This document shows positions 1 to 8,600 of a stretch of 64,000 nt of DNA, in pieces. The position numbers and the translations under genes were made by a program. Position 1 is the stretch's first letter. Each line of letters begins with the position of its first letter. Under the pieces are notes generated by a model that saw only the letters and a list, made by a program, of their open reading frames with translations, did no database searches and had not been told where the DNA came from. This DNA is from Ectobacillus sp. JY-23 (lineage in GTDB: Bacteria > Bacillota > Bacilli > Bacillales > Bacillaceae_G), in the NCBI RefSeq assembly GCF_023022965.1, contig NZ_CP095462.1, forward strand, positions 3,080,001 through 3,144,000, given 5' to 3'.

Positions 1-48
1 GAATCTGGGTTGGGAGATTTCTTTGGTGGTGACGAGGAAGAGTTTTAA
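1..48 (+). CDS. C-terminal end of an unidentified protein (partial)
   Basis: The window opens inside a plus-strand reading frame. Its last 15 residues (ESGLGDFFGGDEEEF) are followed by TAA, and a strong terminator follows within 10 bases. The tail is glycine-rich and acidic. Too little remains to identify the family. Confidence 0.55.
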   Translation, partial: ESGLGDFFGGDEEEF

Positions 49-56
49 TTTAGGAA

Positions 57-83
57 GAGGACGCAAATGTGCGTCCTTTTTTT
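57..83 (+). terminator. Rho-independent terminator
   Basis: Inverted repeat AGGACGCA / TGCGTCCT with a tiny loop, followed by a run of T. It ends transcription of the truncated upstream gene. Confidence 0.85.
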
Positions 84-178
84 GTTGCCAAGTATGTTGC
101 TTAGTATGAACAAAAAGTCCATGAAAAAGGATAGAAAAGTACATGGTAACTTTAGGCAAAAAAACGTATCATCATAAA

Positions 179-193
179 TGAGATTGATTATCA
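179..193 (+). promoter_or_regulatory. Fur box upstream of the siderophore-binding lipoprotein gene
   Basis: TGAGATTGATTATCA matches the 7-1-7 Fur consensus TGATAATNATTATCA at 13 of 15 positions. It lies about 20 bases upstream of the start codon, so iron repression of the next gene is expected. Confidence 0.7.
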
Positions 194-212
194 ATAACAA
201 AGGAGAATATAA

Positions 213-1190
213 ATGAGAACCAAAAACAGAAGTCGATTTATGAGCATTATGCTCCTTGTAAGTATAGTGGGAATGATTTTGGCAGGCTGTGGGACAAGCA
301 AGGAAACAATGGGTGAGAATAAAGAAAAGGCTAAAACGGATGAAGTGCGCAAAGTAACACATGCGATGGGTGAAACCGAAATACAAGGTACGCCAAAGCG
401 CGTTGTTGTGTTAACAAATGAAGGTACTGAAGCAGTATTAGAATTAGGTGTAAAACCAGTCGGTGCAGTGAAATCTGGTGTTGGTGAAACATGGTTTCCG
501 CATATTGTAAAGAAAATGGAAGGTGTAAAGGAGTTAGGAGAAGAAGCACAGCCTAACTTAGAAGCGATTGCTTCCTTAAAGCCAGATCTTATTTTGGGTA
601 ACAAAGTTCGCCATGAAAAAGTGTATACACAATTATCTGCGATTGCACCAACTGTATTTTCTGAAGACTTAGCAGGAAGATGGAAAGAAAACTTTACGTT
701 GTATGCAGAGGCTTTGAATAAAGCAGCAGAAGGCAAAAAAGCAATGACAGCTTATGATAAACACATTGCCGATGTAAAGAAAAAGCTAGGTGACAAAATA
801 AATACGCAAGTATCGCTAGTACGTTTCTTACCAACAACAGTTCGTATTTATCAAAAAGATACATTTGCTGGTACGGTATTAAAAGATGTTGGCATTGCAC
901 GTGTACCTTCACAAGATAAAGACAATTTTATGGAAGTGATTACAGAAGAACGTATGAAGGATATGGACGGGGATATTATGTTTTACTTCAACGCTGATTA
1001 TGACGAAACAAAAGGCGGCACGAAAAAGCAACAAGAGTGGATGAACCACCCGCTTTATAAAGAGCTAAACGTAGCTAAAACCAACAATGCTCACCAAGTT
1101 GATGAAGTCATTTGGAACCTGTCTGGCGGTATTAAGGCAGCTAACTTATTGCTGGATGATATTGTGAAGCACAAGGATTCCATGAAGTAA
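213..1190 (+). CDS. Siderophore ABC transporter substrate-binding lipoprotein (YfiY-like)
   Basis: A 325-aa extracytoplasmic binding protein of the FhuD/FepB type that captures ferric siderophore for an ABC importer. A lipoprotein signal is visible (hydrophobic stretch then LAGC at about residues 23-26), so it is lipid-anchored outside the membrane. The mature part follows the periplasmic-binding pattern (PKRVVVLTNEGTEAVLELGV, then NLEAIASLKPDLILGN). From memory it is closest to B. subtilis YfiY, the schizokinen/arthrobactin-binding protein. A Fur box lies directly upstream and no permease or ATPase follows, so it must use components encoded elsewhere. Its proximity to the petrobactin operon makes petrobactin a possible ligand, but the sequence does not show this. 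Confidence 0.85.
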   Translation: MRTKNRSRFMSIMLLVSIVGMILAGCGTSKETMGENKEKAKTDEVRKVTHAMGETEIQGTPKRVVVLTNEGTEAVLELGVKPVGAVKSGVGETWFPHIVKKMEGVKELGEEAQPNLEAIASLKPDLILGNKVRHEKVYTQLSAIAPTVFSEDLAGRWKENFTLYAEALNKAAEGKKAMTAYDKHIADVKKKLGDKINTQVSLVRFLPTTVRIYQKDTFAGTVLKDVGIARVPSQDKDNFMEVITEERMKDMDGDIMFYFNADYDETKGGTKKQQEWMNHPLYKELNVAKTNNAHQVDEVIWNLSGGIKAANLLLDDIVKHKDSMK

Positions 1191-1204
1191 AGTCGAGATG
1201 TTTT

Positions 1205-1312
1205 TAGGTGAGAGAAGAATGGGCTGTGTAGTTGCGGCTAGGATGTAAGAGGAGTTTATATCTAGTAAGACCATACAAACTTGCGCATGTGTCTCTTTTG
1301 TGTCCCTATTGG
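1205..1312 (+). ncRNA. Candidate structured RNA, copy A (paralogue at 34.7 kb)
   Basis: This intergenic stretch is clearly related to 34724-34832. Shared blocks are a TGTGT-G-TGCG segment, TAAGA-GAG, and AGTAAGACCATA. In both copies GTAAG can pair with a downstream CTTGC or CTTAC across a loop beginning ACCATA. The change between copies preserves pairing. An outer helix (AATGGG with CCCTATT) is plausible here. I do not recognise an Rfam family. It may be an sRNA or a small dispersed repeat similar to the bcr elements of the B. cereus group. Strand is assigned from the terminator-like end of copy B. Confidence 0.4.
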
Positions 1313-1346
1313 TTGATAGGTTAGAAAAACGGCTGATATAAAAAAA

Positions 1347-1397
1347 GTACACCATTATAATTGAAAGAGATAATCATTTTCAATTATAATGGTGTAC
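1347..1397. promoter_or_regulatory. Fur box embedded in a perfect 20-bp inverted repeat
   Basis: Perfect 20-base arms at 1347-1366 and 1378-1397 flank an 11-base centre. The inner part, AGATAATCATTTTCA (1368-1382), matches the Fur consensus at 13 of 15 positions. The palindrome ends 27 bases before the hmoA start codon, so iron control of heme degradation is likely. The same sequence would fold into a hairpin in RNA. Confidence 0.65.
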
Positions 1398-1423
1398 AGT
1401 TACATGAATAGGAGAATTTGTAT

Positions 1424-1744
1424 ATGTTTATTCAAATTAAAACAATTTCTGTAGAAGAGGGTTATGCGGAACAAATGGTAGAGCGCTTTGCAGGGCAGGG
1501 TATTATTGAAGAGCAACCTGGTTTTTTAGATTTAAGTGTATTAAAGAAAAAACAAGGAAAAGGTGCAGAAGAAGTTTTGGTTGTCATTCGTTGGGAATCG
1601 GAAGCAGCGTGGAAGGCTTGGGAGACGAGTGAGGTCCATTTAGCAGGTCATCGTGCAAACCGTGGCAAGCCAGCACCTTCTTTCATTTTGAATAGTCGTC
1701 AAGATGTATACCATGTATTGGGGCAGAAAATGTGTCAAGCGTAA
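1424..1744 (+). CDS. hmoA: Heme-degrading monooxygenase, HmoA type
   Basis: A 106-aa ABM-fold (antibiotic biosynthesis monooxygenase/IsdG-like) protein predicted to open heme and release iron in the cytoplasm. It reads like B. subtilis HmoA: start MFIQIKTISVEEGYAEQMVE, central VIRWESEAAWKAWE, then VHLAGHRANRGKP carrying the conserved histidine region. The start is the ATG at 1424, nine bases after GGAG. An in-frame TTG six bases upstream is less well spaced. A Fur box within a large palindrome precedes it, and it stands between a siderophore-binding protein and an AraC regulator, in keeping with iron scavenging. Confidence 0.85.
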   Translation: MFIQIKTISVEEGYAEQMVERFAGQGIIEEQPGFLDLSVLKKKQGKGAEEVLVVIRWESEAAWKAWETSEVHLAGHRANRGKPAPSFILNSRQDVYHVLGQKMCQA

Positions 1745-1778
1745 GAAGAAATACATTGTATCAATGTGTATAGGAAAG

Positions 1779-2528
1779 ATGGTGTTTAGGTTGTCGATTA
1801 TAAATGGGATTTCTTTGTTAGATATCCAAGTTTCTTCACAAGAAATATACAGTGCTGATATAAATACAAGCAAAAAATTCATGCTTTTGTATGTGAGCGC
1901 AGGCAGTGGCTTACTTATAGAAGGAGAGAAAGAAGCTTTCTTATATGAAGGAATGAGCTATTGGAGTAATCAAAGTGTACATATTACATCAAGAGAAGCT
2001 ATGCATGTATATATACTATTTTGGGATATCGAAGCAAAATGGACACAGCTTCCTTTGATACAACAACCACCACTAAAACTTATTCCACTATGGGAGGAGT
2101 TGTTGCATTTGCAACAGGGATGTTCTTTTTCCGAGCGATGCCGCTTTAACGCAGCCGCATGGAATCTGATTTCATTGTTAACCGATGACACTTCCTATGA
2201 CAGTATTCAAGAAGCTATATGGTTTATGAAGGAAAATGTTTCGAAGGTATATACAATTGCAGAATTGGCTACGAATGCAGGAATGACACCAACTTCATTT
2301 ACAAGAGCGTTTAAAAAAAAGATAGGGATATCTCCAAAAGAATTTTTAAATGAACAAAGAATTAAGTTGGCAAAAGAGTTAATGCAGCATCACGAAAACA
2401 TTACAACAAAAGATATTGCCTTGCAGGTCGGGTTGCAGGATGAATTTTATTTTAGTCGATTATTCAAGAAAAAAGAAGGTATGCCACCTTCTGTATATAT
2501 GAAAAAATTTCATGAAAGACGTGCTTAA
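1779..2528 (+). CDS. AraC-family transcriptional regulator beside the petrobactin operon
   Basis: About 249 aa. The C-terminal 100 residues carry the double helix-turn-helix of AraC proteins (IAELATNAGMTPTSFTRAFK, then IALQVGLQDEFYFSRLFKKK, ending PPSVYMKKFH). The N-terminal 140 residues resemble a cupin-type sensing domain (LLIEGEKEAFLYEGMSYW). The start is uncertain: the ATG at 1779 sits very close to AGGAAAG, and GTG 1782 or TTG 1791 fit the spacing as well. B. subtilis Btr, an AraC activator of siderophore uptake, is the nearest functional parallel I know, but Btr has a fused binding-protein domain and this does not. Its place between hmoA and asbA suggests a role in activating petrobactin genes. 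Confidence 0.75.
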   Translation: MVFRLSIINGISLLDIQVSSQEIYSADINTSKKFMLLYVSAGSGLLIEGEKEAFLYEGMSYWSNQSVHITSREAMHVYILFWDIEAKWTQLPLIQQPPLKLIPLWEELLHLQQGCSFSERCRFNAAAWNLISLLTDDTSYDSIQEAIWFMKENVSKVYTIAELATNAGMTPTSFTRAFKKKIGISPKEFLNEQRIKLAKELMQHHENITTKDIALQVGLQDEFYFSRLFKKKEGMPPSVYMKKFHERRA

Positions 2529-2553
2529 GGTACGTTATTTTTTCAAAACTATA

Positions 2554-2568
2554 TGAGAATTATTATCA
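2554..2568 (+). promoter_or_regulatory. Fur box of the petrobactin (asb) operon
   Basis: TGAGAATTATTATCA differs from the consensus TGATAATNATTATCA at one position. It lies 86 bases upstream of asbA, after the AraC gene, and is the best Fur box in the window. Confidence 0.85.
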
Positions 2569-2653
2569 ATTGTAACGTTTGGATGCGCCATTGAAAGGTG
2601 CGCAAGTTGCTTAGACGGTAGGTTGTAGAAGACTAAGGCGAAAGGGTGGAAAT

Positions 2654-4423
2654 ATGCGCCAAACAGCAAAACAAATAGCTGCGAACGCTTCATTTCAAGC
2701 GTTTATGAACAGTTATCTTAAAGAACTTGGTCAAGAGGAGTGGTATAGAAAGGATGAAGTTCATTTTCCATGTCCAAGTGGCATAAATGGTGAGGAACTA
2801 TTATATGTAAGGCTTCCAAAGCAGAAACAGGAGCTGATATTAGAAGTTGCATATCGTTCTCTGGTCGGAAGACATACTTTTTCACGTGTATTTCACCGCG
2901 CAGATACAACATGGAGAGAACAAGACTTTTATACAACTGTCGTGCTGCTTATCCAAGAATTACATATGGAAGAAATCAAATATGTCGGTAGCTACGATGA
3001 TTCGCATTGCGATGAGTTGCTTGTTCGTTTTTTGGAAAGCTATCAAAATATGGCTCATTATATTGAAAAGAGACTAGGTGAGCATAAACATAGGGTTCAT
3101 TCCTTTATCGAAGGAGAGCAGTCACTTGTATATGGTCACTGGCTGCATCCAACACCAAAAAGCAAACAAGGCATGGCATCTTGGCAACACAGCACTTATG
3201 CACCGGAACTGCGAGGTACGTTTCAGCTTCATTACTTCAAAGTCCATATGAATCTAATAAAAGAGGATTCAGCATTGGGTATGTCGGCTCGTACCATTGT
3301 CCAACAGAATATAATGTCGGAAATCCAGCTGCGAGAAAATGAAATAGTGATTCCGATGCACCCGCTTCAGGCGCAGTGGCTTTTACAGCAGTCTTACGTA
3401 CAAGATGCTATGCAAAAAGGTGACATTCTTCACTTAGGTCCTTTAGGCTCATGTTACACAGCAACGTCTTCCATTCGTACTTTATATCAAGAGAACAGTA
3501 AATGGATGTATAAGTTTTCCATTCCTGTTAAAGTGACAAACTCCTTGCGAACAAATCGATTACATGAATTAAAAGCAGGAGTAGCAATGGCTAGACTTAT
3601 ACAAACCTTGCAGTACGACACCGCTTCATTTCGAATTATTCAAGATCCGGCGTATCTCACTGTGAATTTACTTGGCGAAAAAGAAAGTGGGTTTGAAGTT
3701 ATCATCCGTTCTAATCCATTCCAGCAAGGGCATGACCAAGGAATATTTACAATTGCTGCGCTCGTACAGGATCCATTGCCCGGCAGAATATCAAATATAC
3801 GGCAAATCATAGAATCGCTTACGTTACAAGAGAACCGTTCTGTACAAGAAGTAAGTCGAAAATGGCTGCAGCACTATTTTACATGTGCAATTGAACCATT
3901 GCTGCGTTTATACGATACACACGGTATTGCGCTAGAAGCACATCAGCAAAACAGTATATTAGATGTAAGTAGAGGATATCCGACCGTGTATTATTATCGC
4001 GATAACCAAGGCTACTATTTATCACGTTCTTATCAAGCTTACTTACAAGAGAAAGAACCATCATTAGAGCCGGATTTATTTTATGAAGATACGATTATTC
4101 AAGAACGCTTTGCGTACTATTTATTTGTAAATCAGATATTTTCTGTTCTACATCGTTTTGGTGTGGAAGGCTTGTTAACAGAAGAAGAATCTGTTCATTG
4201 GTTGACGATTTCTTTACAAGAGTTACAGAAGGATTTTACAGGACCCGGCAAATCCTTTTTACACATGTTGTTTACGCAGGAGAGTTTTCCTTGTAAAGCC
4301 AACTTGCTAACACGCTTATACGATGTGGATGAATTGGCTGCAGATTTGGAGCAAGCTGTGTATGTAACGATTGCTAATCCGTTTGTATCACGAAAGGAGC
4401 TGCATTATGCACACAGTGTGTGA
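2654..4423 (+). CDS. asbA: Petrobactin biosynthesis NIS synthetase AsbA
   Basis: 589-aa IucA/IucC-family NRPS-independent siderophore synthetase. In petrobactin assembly AsbA adenylates citrate and condenses it with spermidine. Family features visible include PSGINGEELLYVRLPKQ near the N-terminus, HPTPKSKQGMASWQHSTYAP (phosphate-binding HP-x-K region), IPMHPLQAQWLL, TSSIRTLY with KFSIPVKVTNSLRTNRLHE, and HGIALEAHQQNSILDV. It is the first gene of a six-gene operon preceded by a near-perfect Fur box, and its end overlaps asbB by 17 bases. It is intact and of normal length. The assignment rests on order and composition of the whole asb cluster. Confidence 0.93.
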   Translation: MRQTAKQIAANASFQAFMNSYLKELGQEEWYRKDEVHFPCPSGINGEELLYVRLPKQKQELILEVAYRSLVGRHTFSRVFHRADTTWREQDFYTTVVLLIQELHMEEIKYVGSYDDSHCDELLVRFLESYQNMAHYIEKRLGEHKHRVHSFIEGEQSLVYGHWLHPTPKSKQGMASWQHSTYAPELRGTFQLHYFKVHMNLIKEDSALGMSARTIVQQNIMSEIQLRENEIVIPMHPLQAQWLLQQSYVQDAMQKGDILHLGPLGSCYTATSSIRTLYQENSKWMYKFSIPVKVTNSLRTNRLHELKAGVAMARLIQTLQYDTASFRIIQDPAYLTVNLLGEKESGFEVIIRSNPFQQGHDQGIFTIAALVQDPLPGRISNIRQIIESLTLQENRSVQEVSRKWLQHYFTCAIEPLLRLYDTHGIALEAHQQNSILDVSRGYPTVYYYRDNQGYYLSRSYQAYLQEKEPSLEPDLFYEDTIIQERFAYYLFVNQIFSVLHRFGVEGLLTEEESVHWLTISLQELQKDFTGPGKSFLHMLFTQESFPCKANLLTRLYDVDELAADLEQAVYVTIANPFVSRKELHYAHSV

Positions 4424-6137
4424 GGCAACAGAACGAGTAATAAGGCAGCTTGTAGAAGCATTATTATATGAAAACTTAGTAGTATTTGAAGAGGTTTTGC
4501 AGCAAAACAATACGTGTATCTACTATATACAAGGGCAGTCCGAGCAGTATGTGTGTACAGGAAAAAGAACGGGGTTCGAACGAGTTAGACTCAAATCAGA
4601 CATAAAGCGCCAAAGTGGTGCCCCTGTATTGTTGCAAGAACTTGTAGCAGAGTTATTACCGGCAGCCATTCAAAGTGAAATACTTCACGAATTAGAAAGG
4701 ACAATTCATCTTAGCAATTGGAACAAAATGAATGTGAATCATATCTTACGCAGACAGATGAACTATGAGGAGCTGGAGTCCGCCATTGATGAAGGACATC
4801 CGTATCATCCTTGCTATAAAGCGCGCACAGGCTTTTCTGATTACGACCATGAGCGCTTCGGTCCTGAAGCGGGAGGAGCATTTTACTTATACTGGCTCGC
4901 TGTAAAAAGAGAGCATACAAAGCTCATGCTGCCAACGGAAGAACAAAGCTTTTGGCAAAAAGAGCTGGGTGGCTATGATTGGAAGATGCTGATTACGGAG
5001 TTATATCAGCAAGGCGGAAATATAATGGATTACACGTTTTTGCCTGTGCATCCTTGGCAGTGGAAGCAATGTAAGGAAAAGTGGGACTCGCTTATTACAG
5101 AAAAAGAACTCATTCCGCTTGGTTACGCGGGAGATTTGTACCGGGCCACGCAATCTATTCGTACGCTTTGGAATCAAGACAATTCGCTTAAATCTTATAT
5201 TAAGTTATCTATGAATATGAGTAACACATCAGCAAAACGGGTGCTTGCGCCGGAGTCTGTAACCTCTGCACCGTCAGTATCCCGTTGGTTGCGTACGGTT
5301 ATTTCATCAGATTCATATTTTCACAGCTGCGGGTTTCAAATATTAGAAGAGTATGCGGGAGTTGTGTATGATCCTGCTTCTATACAACTGAGAGCTCTTA
5401 CCGAGGGGCAGCTTGGTGTAATTTGGAGAAAAAGCGTGCGGCACTATGTAAATGAAGGTGAAAACGTACTACCATTCACTGCTCTTCTTGTAACAGAGCA
5501 AGATCATGCGCCGTTTGTCGATACATGGATTCAAAAATATGGCTTACAAGCCTGGTTCACGCAGCTTGTGAATGTTGCTGTTTTACCTGTATGGCATCTA
5601 CTGCTTGCCCACGGCATCGCAATTGAAGCACATGCACAAAACTTATTACTGGTTCATAAAGAAGGTTGGCCGCTTCGCGTAATCGCCCGGGACTTTCATG
5701 AAAGTGTAGAGTATACAGAAGAGTTTATTGCAAACGGGGAATGGGTGCCGGATTTTTCAACGTATCACGAGCATTATCAACAGGCAGAACCTGATAAATA
5801 CTTTTGTATGTCCTCTGTGGAAGCATTGCGGGAGTTATTTACAGATACGATGTTTGTATTTCATTTCAGTGAATTGATTTATGTAATGAGTGAGTATTAC
5901 AAGGTGGATGAATTGCTATTTTGGAAGCTGATTTATAAGGCAATGAATTTGCACATTGAAAGCAGGCCGCATTTGCGAGAAAGAGCAGAGGGATTATGCT
6001 GGGAAGATTCATTTGTGCAAGTGGAATCGCTTTTAAAGAGAAAATTATACAACGCAAAGTCAGAATATCATCATACGGTACAAAATACGTTGGCAGTTGC
6101 CGCGGAAAAAGGGGACATTTCATATGTTGTTTGTTAA
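4407..6137 (+). CDS. asbB: Petrobactin biosynthesis NIS synthetase AsbB
   Basis: 576-aa second IucA/IucC synthetase. In the known pathway AsbB joins the second spermidine or 3,4-dihydroxybenzoyl-spermidine arm to the citryl intermediate. Motifs seen are HPYHPCYKARTGFSDYDHER, LPVHPWQWKQ, ATQSIRTLWN with YIKLSMNMSNTSAKR, and HGIAIEAHAQNLLLV. The start chosen is ATG 4407, six bases after AAAGGAGCT. Frame remains open upstream to 4371 but without a ribosome binding site. The gene overlaps asbA by 17 bases and asbC by 14, a sign of translational coupling. Confidence 0.93.
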   Translation: MHTVCEATERVIRQLVEALLYENLVVFEEVLQQNNTCIYYIQGQSEQYVCTGKRTGFERVRLKSDIKRQSGAPVLLQELVAELLPAAIQSEILHELERTIHLSNWNKMNVNHILRRQMNYEELESAIDEGHPYHPCYKARTGFSDYDHERFGPEAGGAFYLYWLAVKREHTKLMLPTEEQSFWQKELGGYDWKMLITELYQQGGNIMDYTFLPVHPWQWKQCKEKWDSLITEKELIPLGYAGDLYRATQSIRTLWNQDNSLKSYIKLSMNMSNTSAKRVLAPESVTSAPSVSRWLRTVISSDSYFHSCGFQILEEYAGVVYDPASIQLRALTEGQLGVIWRKSVRHYVNEGENVLPFTALLVTEQDHAPFVDTWIQKYGLQAWFTQLVNVAVLPVWHLLLAHGIAIEAHAQNLLLVHKEGWPLRVIARDFHESVEYTEEFIANGEWVPDFSTYHEHYQQAEPDKYFCMSSVEALRELFTDTMFVFHFSELIYVMSEYYKVDELLFWKLIYKAMNLHIESRPHLRERAEGLCWEDSFVQVESLLKRKLYNAKSEYHHTVQNTLAVAAEKGDISYVVC

Positions 6138-7356
6138 TGAACAATATTATACAATCGGTGACCTGGAAAAGTATCATCAGGCATTTGAGCATCTACTAGA
6201 GTTACAAGACTGTCAAAATAAGAGAATAGCAGCTTGTTTGCCGGATGCTTTTTCATGTATTGCGCTGTGCTTATACATATGGAAAAAGGGAGGAAGCTTT
6301 GTTCCTATTCATGTAGCAACGCCCTTTTTAGCAGCAAAGGAAATTGCGCGTGAAAGTGCCGCTCATGTACTATTCTTTCATTCATTTGAAGATGCAACCA
6401 TCATCAAAAAGGAACAAAATGAGCGAGAAGGCTTTCTGGTACAAATGAGTTCAGGAACGACAGGGACACCTAAACAAATCCTGCGTACATGGCTCATGAT
6501 TGAGGAAGAGCTGGAGGCATACACTTCTGTCTTTCCTGAACATGTGGGGAGTACCACGATCATTGCGTGTCCGGTGACACACTCATACGGTTTAATTAGT
6601 GGTGTATTTGCAGCGCTGAAAAGAGGAAGCACGCCTGTAATTATAACAAACTCAAATCCCAAGTATGTACTGCGTATATTACGTGAGCATCCAGACCACA
6701 TTTTATATGCGGCGCCGGCCTTGCTTCATATGCTAGTTCAATTGGCAAAACCAGTCGGTCAGTTTAATGCAGTGATGACTTCGGGAACGTTAATGCCGCA
6801 GTCTTGGCTTGACGCACTTTGCCTGACAGCAAATCGCGTGCTGCAGCAATATGGCTGTTCTGAAACAGGATGTGTGACATTACATCCAGACCTTCGACAT
6901 GCGGAAGAAATGGGGCGTGCTTTGCCACACGTGCGAATCCAAACGGGAACAGAAGACGCACCAGGTGAAATTGTAATTTCCACAAAGCACGGGAAAATCT
7001 TTACAAAGGACATAGGGTATGTCAAAGGTGATATGCTGTGCTTTGTTACGAGGCAGGACGATATGATTAATGTAGCGGGCTTAAACGTCTATCCATCAGT
7101 GGTAGAAAAAGTTTTGTTATTGGATGAGAGGCTGGAAGAAGCTGTTGTATATAAGAAGCAGGATATGTATGCAGGTGAGCGTGTGTGCGCACAATTCACG
7201 TCGGTGGCCGTTATTGAGATAACAGAACTGCTTATATTATGCCAAAAGTATTTAGCACCGCATCAAATTCCTGTTGAACTTGTTCAAGTAGATGAAATAA
7301 AAAAACTGCCAAACGGTAAAGTGAGTCGCCGTATGCTAGGAGGGATTATGGTATGA
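6124..7356 (+). CDS. asbC: 3,4-dihydroxybenzoate-AMP ligase AsbC
   Basis: 410-aa AMP-binding adenylation enzyme. It activates 3,4-dihydroxybenzoate for loading on the carrier AsbD. The A3 loop is evident (QMSSGTTGTPKQILRTW), followed by YGCSETG and the C-terminal DDMINVAGLNVYPS and KLPNGKVSRRML with the catalytic lysine region. It is shorter than ordinary NRPS adenylation domains, as is typical for AsbC. The start is ATG 6124, eight bases after AAAAGGGGA and inside the end of asbB. Its own stop overlaps asbD by four bases. Confidence 0.92.
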   Translation: MLFVNEQYYTIGDLEKYHQAFEHLLELQDCQNKRIAACLPDAFSCIALCLYIWKKGGSFVPIHVATPFLAAKEIARESAAHVLFFHSFEDATIIKKEQNEREGFLVQMSSGTTGTPKQILRTWLMIEEELEAYTSVFPEHVGSTTIIACPVTHSYGLISGVFAALKRGSTPVIITNSNPKYVLRILREHPDHILYAAPALLHMLVQLAKPVGQFNAVMTSGTLMPQSWLDALCLTANRVLQQYGCSETGCVTLHPDLRHAEEMGRALPHVRIQTGTEDAPGEIVISTKHGKIFTKDIGYVKGDMLCFVTRQDDMINVAGLNVYPSVVEKVLLLDERLEEAVVYKKQDMYAGERVCAQFTSVAVIEITELLILCQKYLAPHQIPVELVQVDEIKKLPNGKVSRRMLGGIMV

Positions 7357-7628
7357 GCAGGACGGAATTATATGACACCATCTATCACATTCTGAAAGAA
7401 AAATTAGCTTTATCTCATGTATCTGCGTTTCATGAACATGCCAGATTAAATGAGGATTTATATATGGATTCAGTTATGGTGCTGCAGCTTATTTTACATA
7501 TTGAAATTGATCTAGGGTTCAACATTCCAGATGATGCAATCGTACCGAAGGACTTCCATACGGTAGGTTCCTTGCTGTCATTTCTAGAGGGGATGGAGCA
7601 AAATCTGGGGAGGAAGGTCTATGATTAA
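7353..7628 (+). CDS. asbD: Petrobactin aryl carrier protein AsbD
   Basis: 91-aa acyl carrier protein. The phosphopantetheine attachment motif is YMDSVMVLQL with serine 40, in the usual place for this family. AsbD holds the 3,4-dihydroxybenzoyl thioester made by AsbC until AsbE transfers it to spermidine. ATGA overlap with asbC and an 8-base overlap with asbE show tight coupling. Confidence 0.92.
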   Translation: MSRTELYDTIYHILKEKLALSHVSAFHEHARLNEDLYMDSVMVLQLILHIEIDLGFNIPDDAIVPKDFHTVGSLLSFLEGMEQNLGRKVYD

Positions 7629-8586
7629 GGTGCATTGCTTTGTCAGCTGTGTATGCGAAGTGATTAAGAAAACAGCCGATGTTGATCATCGTCCGTACTA
7701 CTTTGGTGTATGGGATGCTGATTTTGATATCAGTCATGATTATATATTGCGTTATCATTCCGAAACAATAGATCATGAATTTTTTAAACAATGGTACGAA
7801 ATGCTATACGGCATTCACATTCATCGCTGGTATGAGGAAGAAAAAACAAAGGATGAAAATGTGGAAACGCTGTTAACGTTATTGCAGAATAAACCTGAGA
7901 ACCGTTATGTAATGGTCATGCTTGATTTGTCCATGTTGCCTGAACGTGAAAATAAGTTCCATCAAAGCCCATTTCCGCACTATGTGATGCTAGAGCCGAC
8001 TGCTAATCAAGAAGAGTGGTGTATGTATGATCCGGATTTTCGCTGGGAGGGATATTTGCCAAGAGAAAGAATTTTAGCTGCAATTCGTGAGCCAGCTGTA
8101 AAAGGTGGCTACTACTTTGATGCGGAGCATATACACCCAGCCTCTCCTGAAACGGTAATTGCATATTTCCACACATGTCTAAAGAAATATGAAAATCCAA
8201 TGACAGATGGCGTGAGGAAGATCGTCCAAGCCTACACAACGGGAAATCAACAGCATCGGCTGCACGAGCTTGGCATAGCCTTACAGCAGCTGCCTGTACT
8301 TGCTATTCGGAAATATGCGTACGAGCATGCCTTTGCATATTTTTGGGAGAATCTTTGCTGGAGTGATGAAGAGTTTGAAGCATGGTGCGATGAGGTAGAT
8401 TGTTTAGTCAAAGGGTACACGAAAGTACAATACCGGGCGATGAAGCTTGGAATGACAAGGAATATGGACCTAGTTCAGGACATTTTTACGTGCTTGGATG
8501 AGCAAGATGAACGTGAATTTAAAATTAAAGAGGCACTGAAACAATGCTTTGAAGCATGGCAGCAAACTTGTATTGTGTCACAATAG
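7621..8586 (+). CDS. asbE: Petrobactin biosynthesis condensing enzyme AsbE
   Basis: 321-aa protein of the AsbE family, which transfers the 3,4-dihydroxybenzoyl group from AsbD to a primary amine of spermidine or its citryl derivative. It does not resemble canonical NRPS condensation domains. Seen are MIKVHCFVSCVCEV at the start and MLEPTANQEEWCMYDPDFRW in the middle. GGAGGAAGGT precedes the ATG. The identification relies on length and operon position between asbD and asbF as much as on motif memory. Confidence 0.88.
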   Translation: MIKVHCFVSCVCEVIKKTADVDHRPYYFGVWDADFDISHDYILRYHSETIDHEFFKQWYEMLYGIHIHRWYEEEKTKDENVETLLTLLQNKPENRYVMVMLDLSMLPERENKFHQSPFPHYVMLEPTANQEEWCMYDPDFRWEGYLPRERILAAIREPAVKGGYYFDAEHIHPASPETVIAYFHTCLKKYENPMTDGVRKIVQAYTTGNQQHRLHELGIALQQLPVLAIRKYAYEHAFAYFWENLCWSDEEFEAWCDEVDCLVKGYTKVQYRAMKLGMTRNMDLVQDIFTCLDEQDEREFKIKEALKQCFEAWQQTCIVSQ

Positions 8587-8600
8587 AAAGGAGAGCAACA

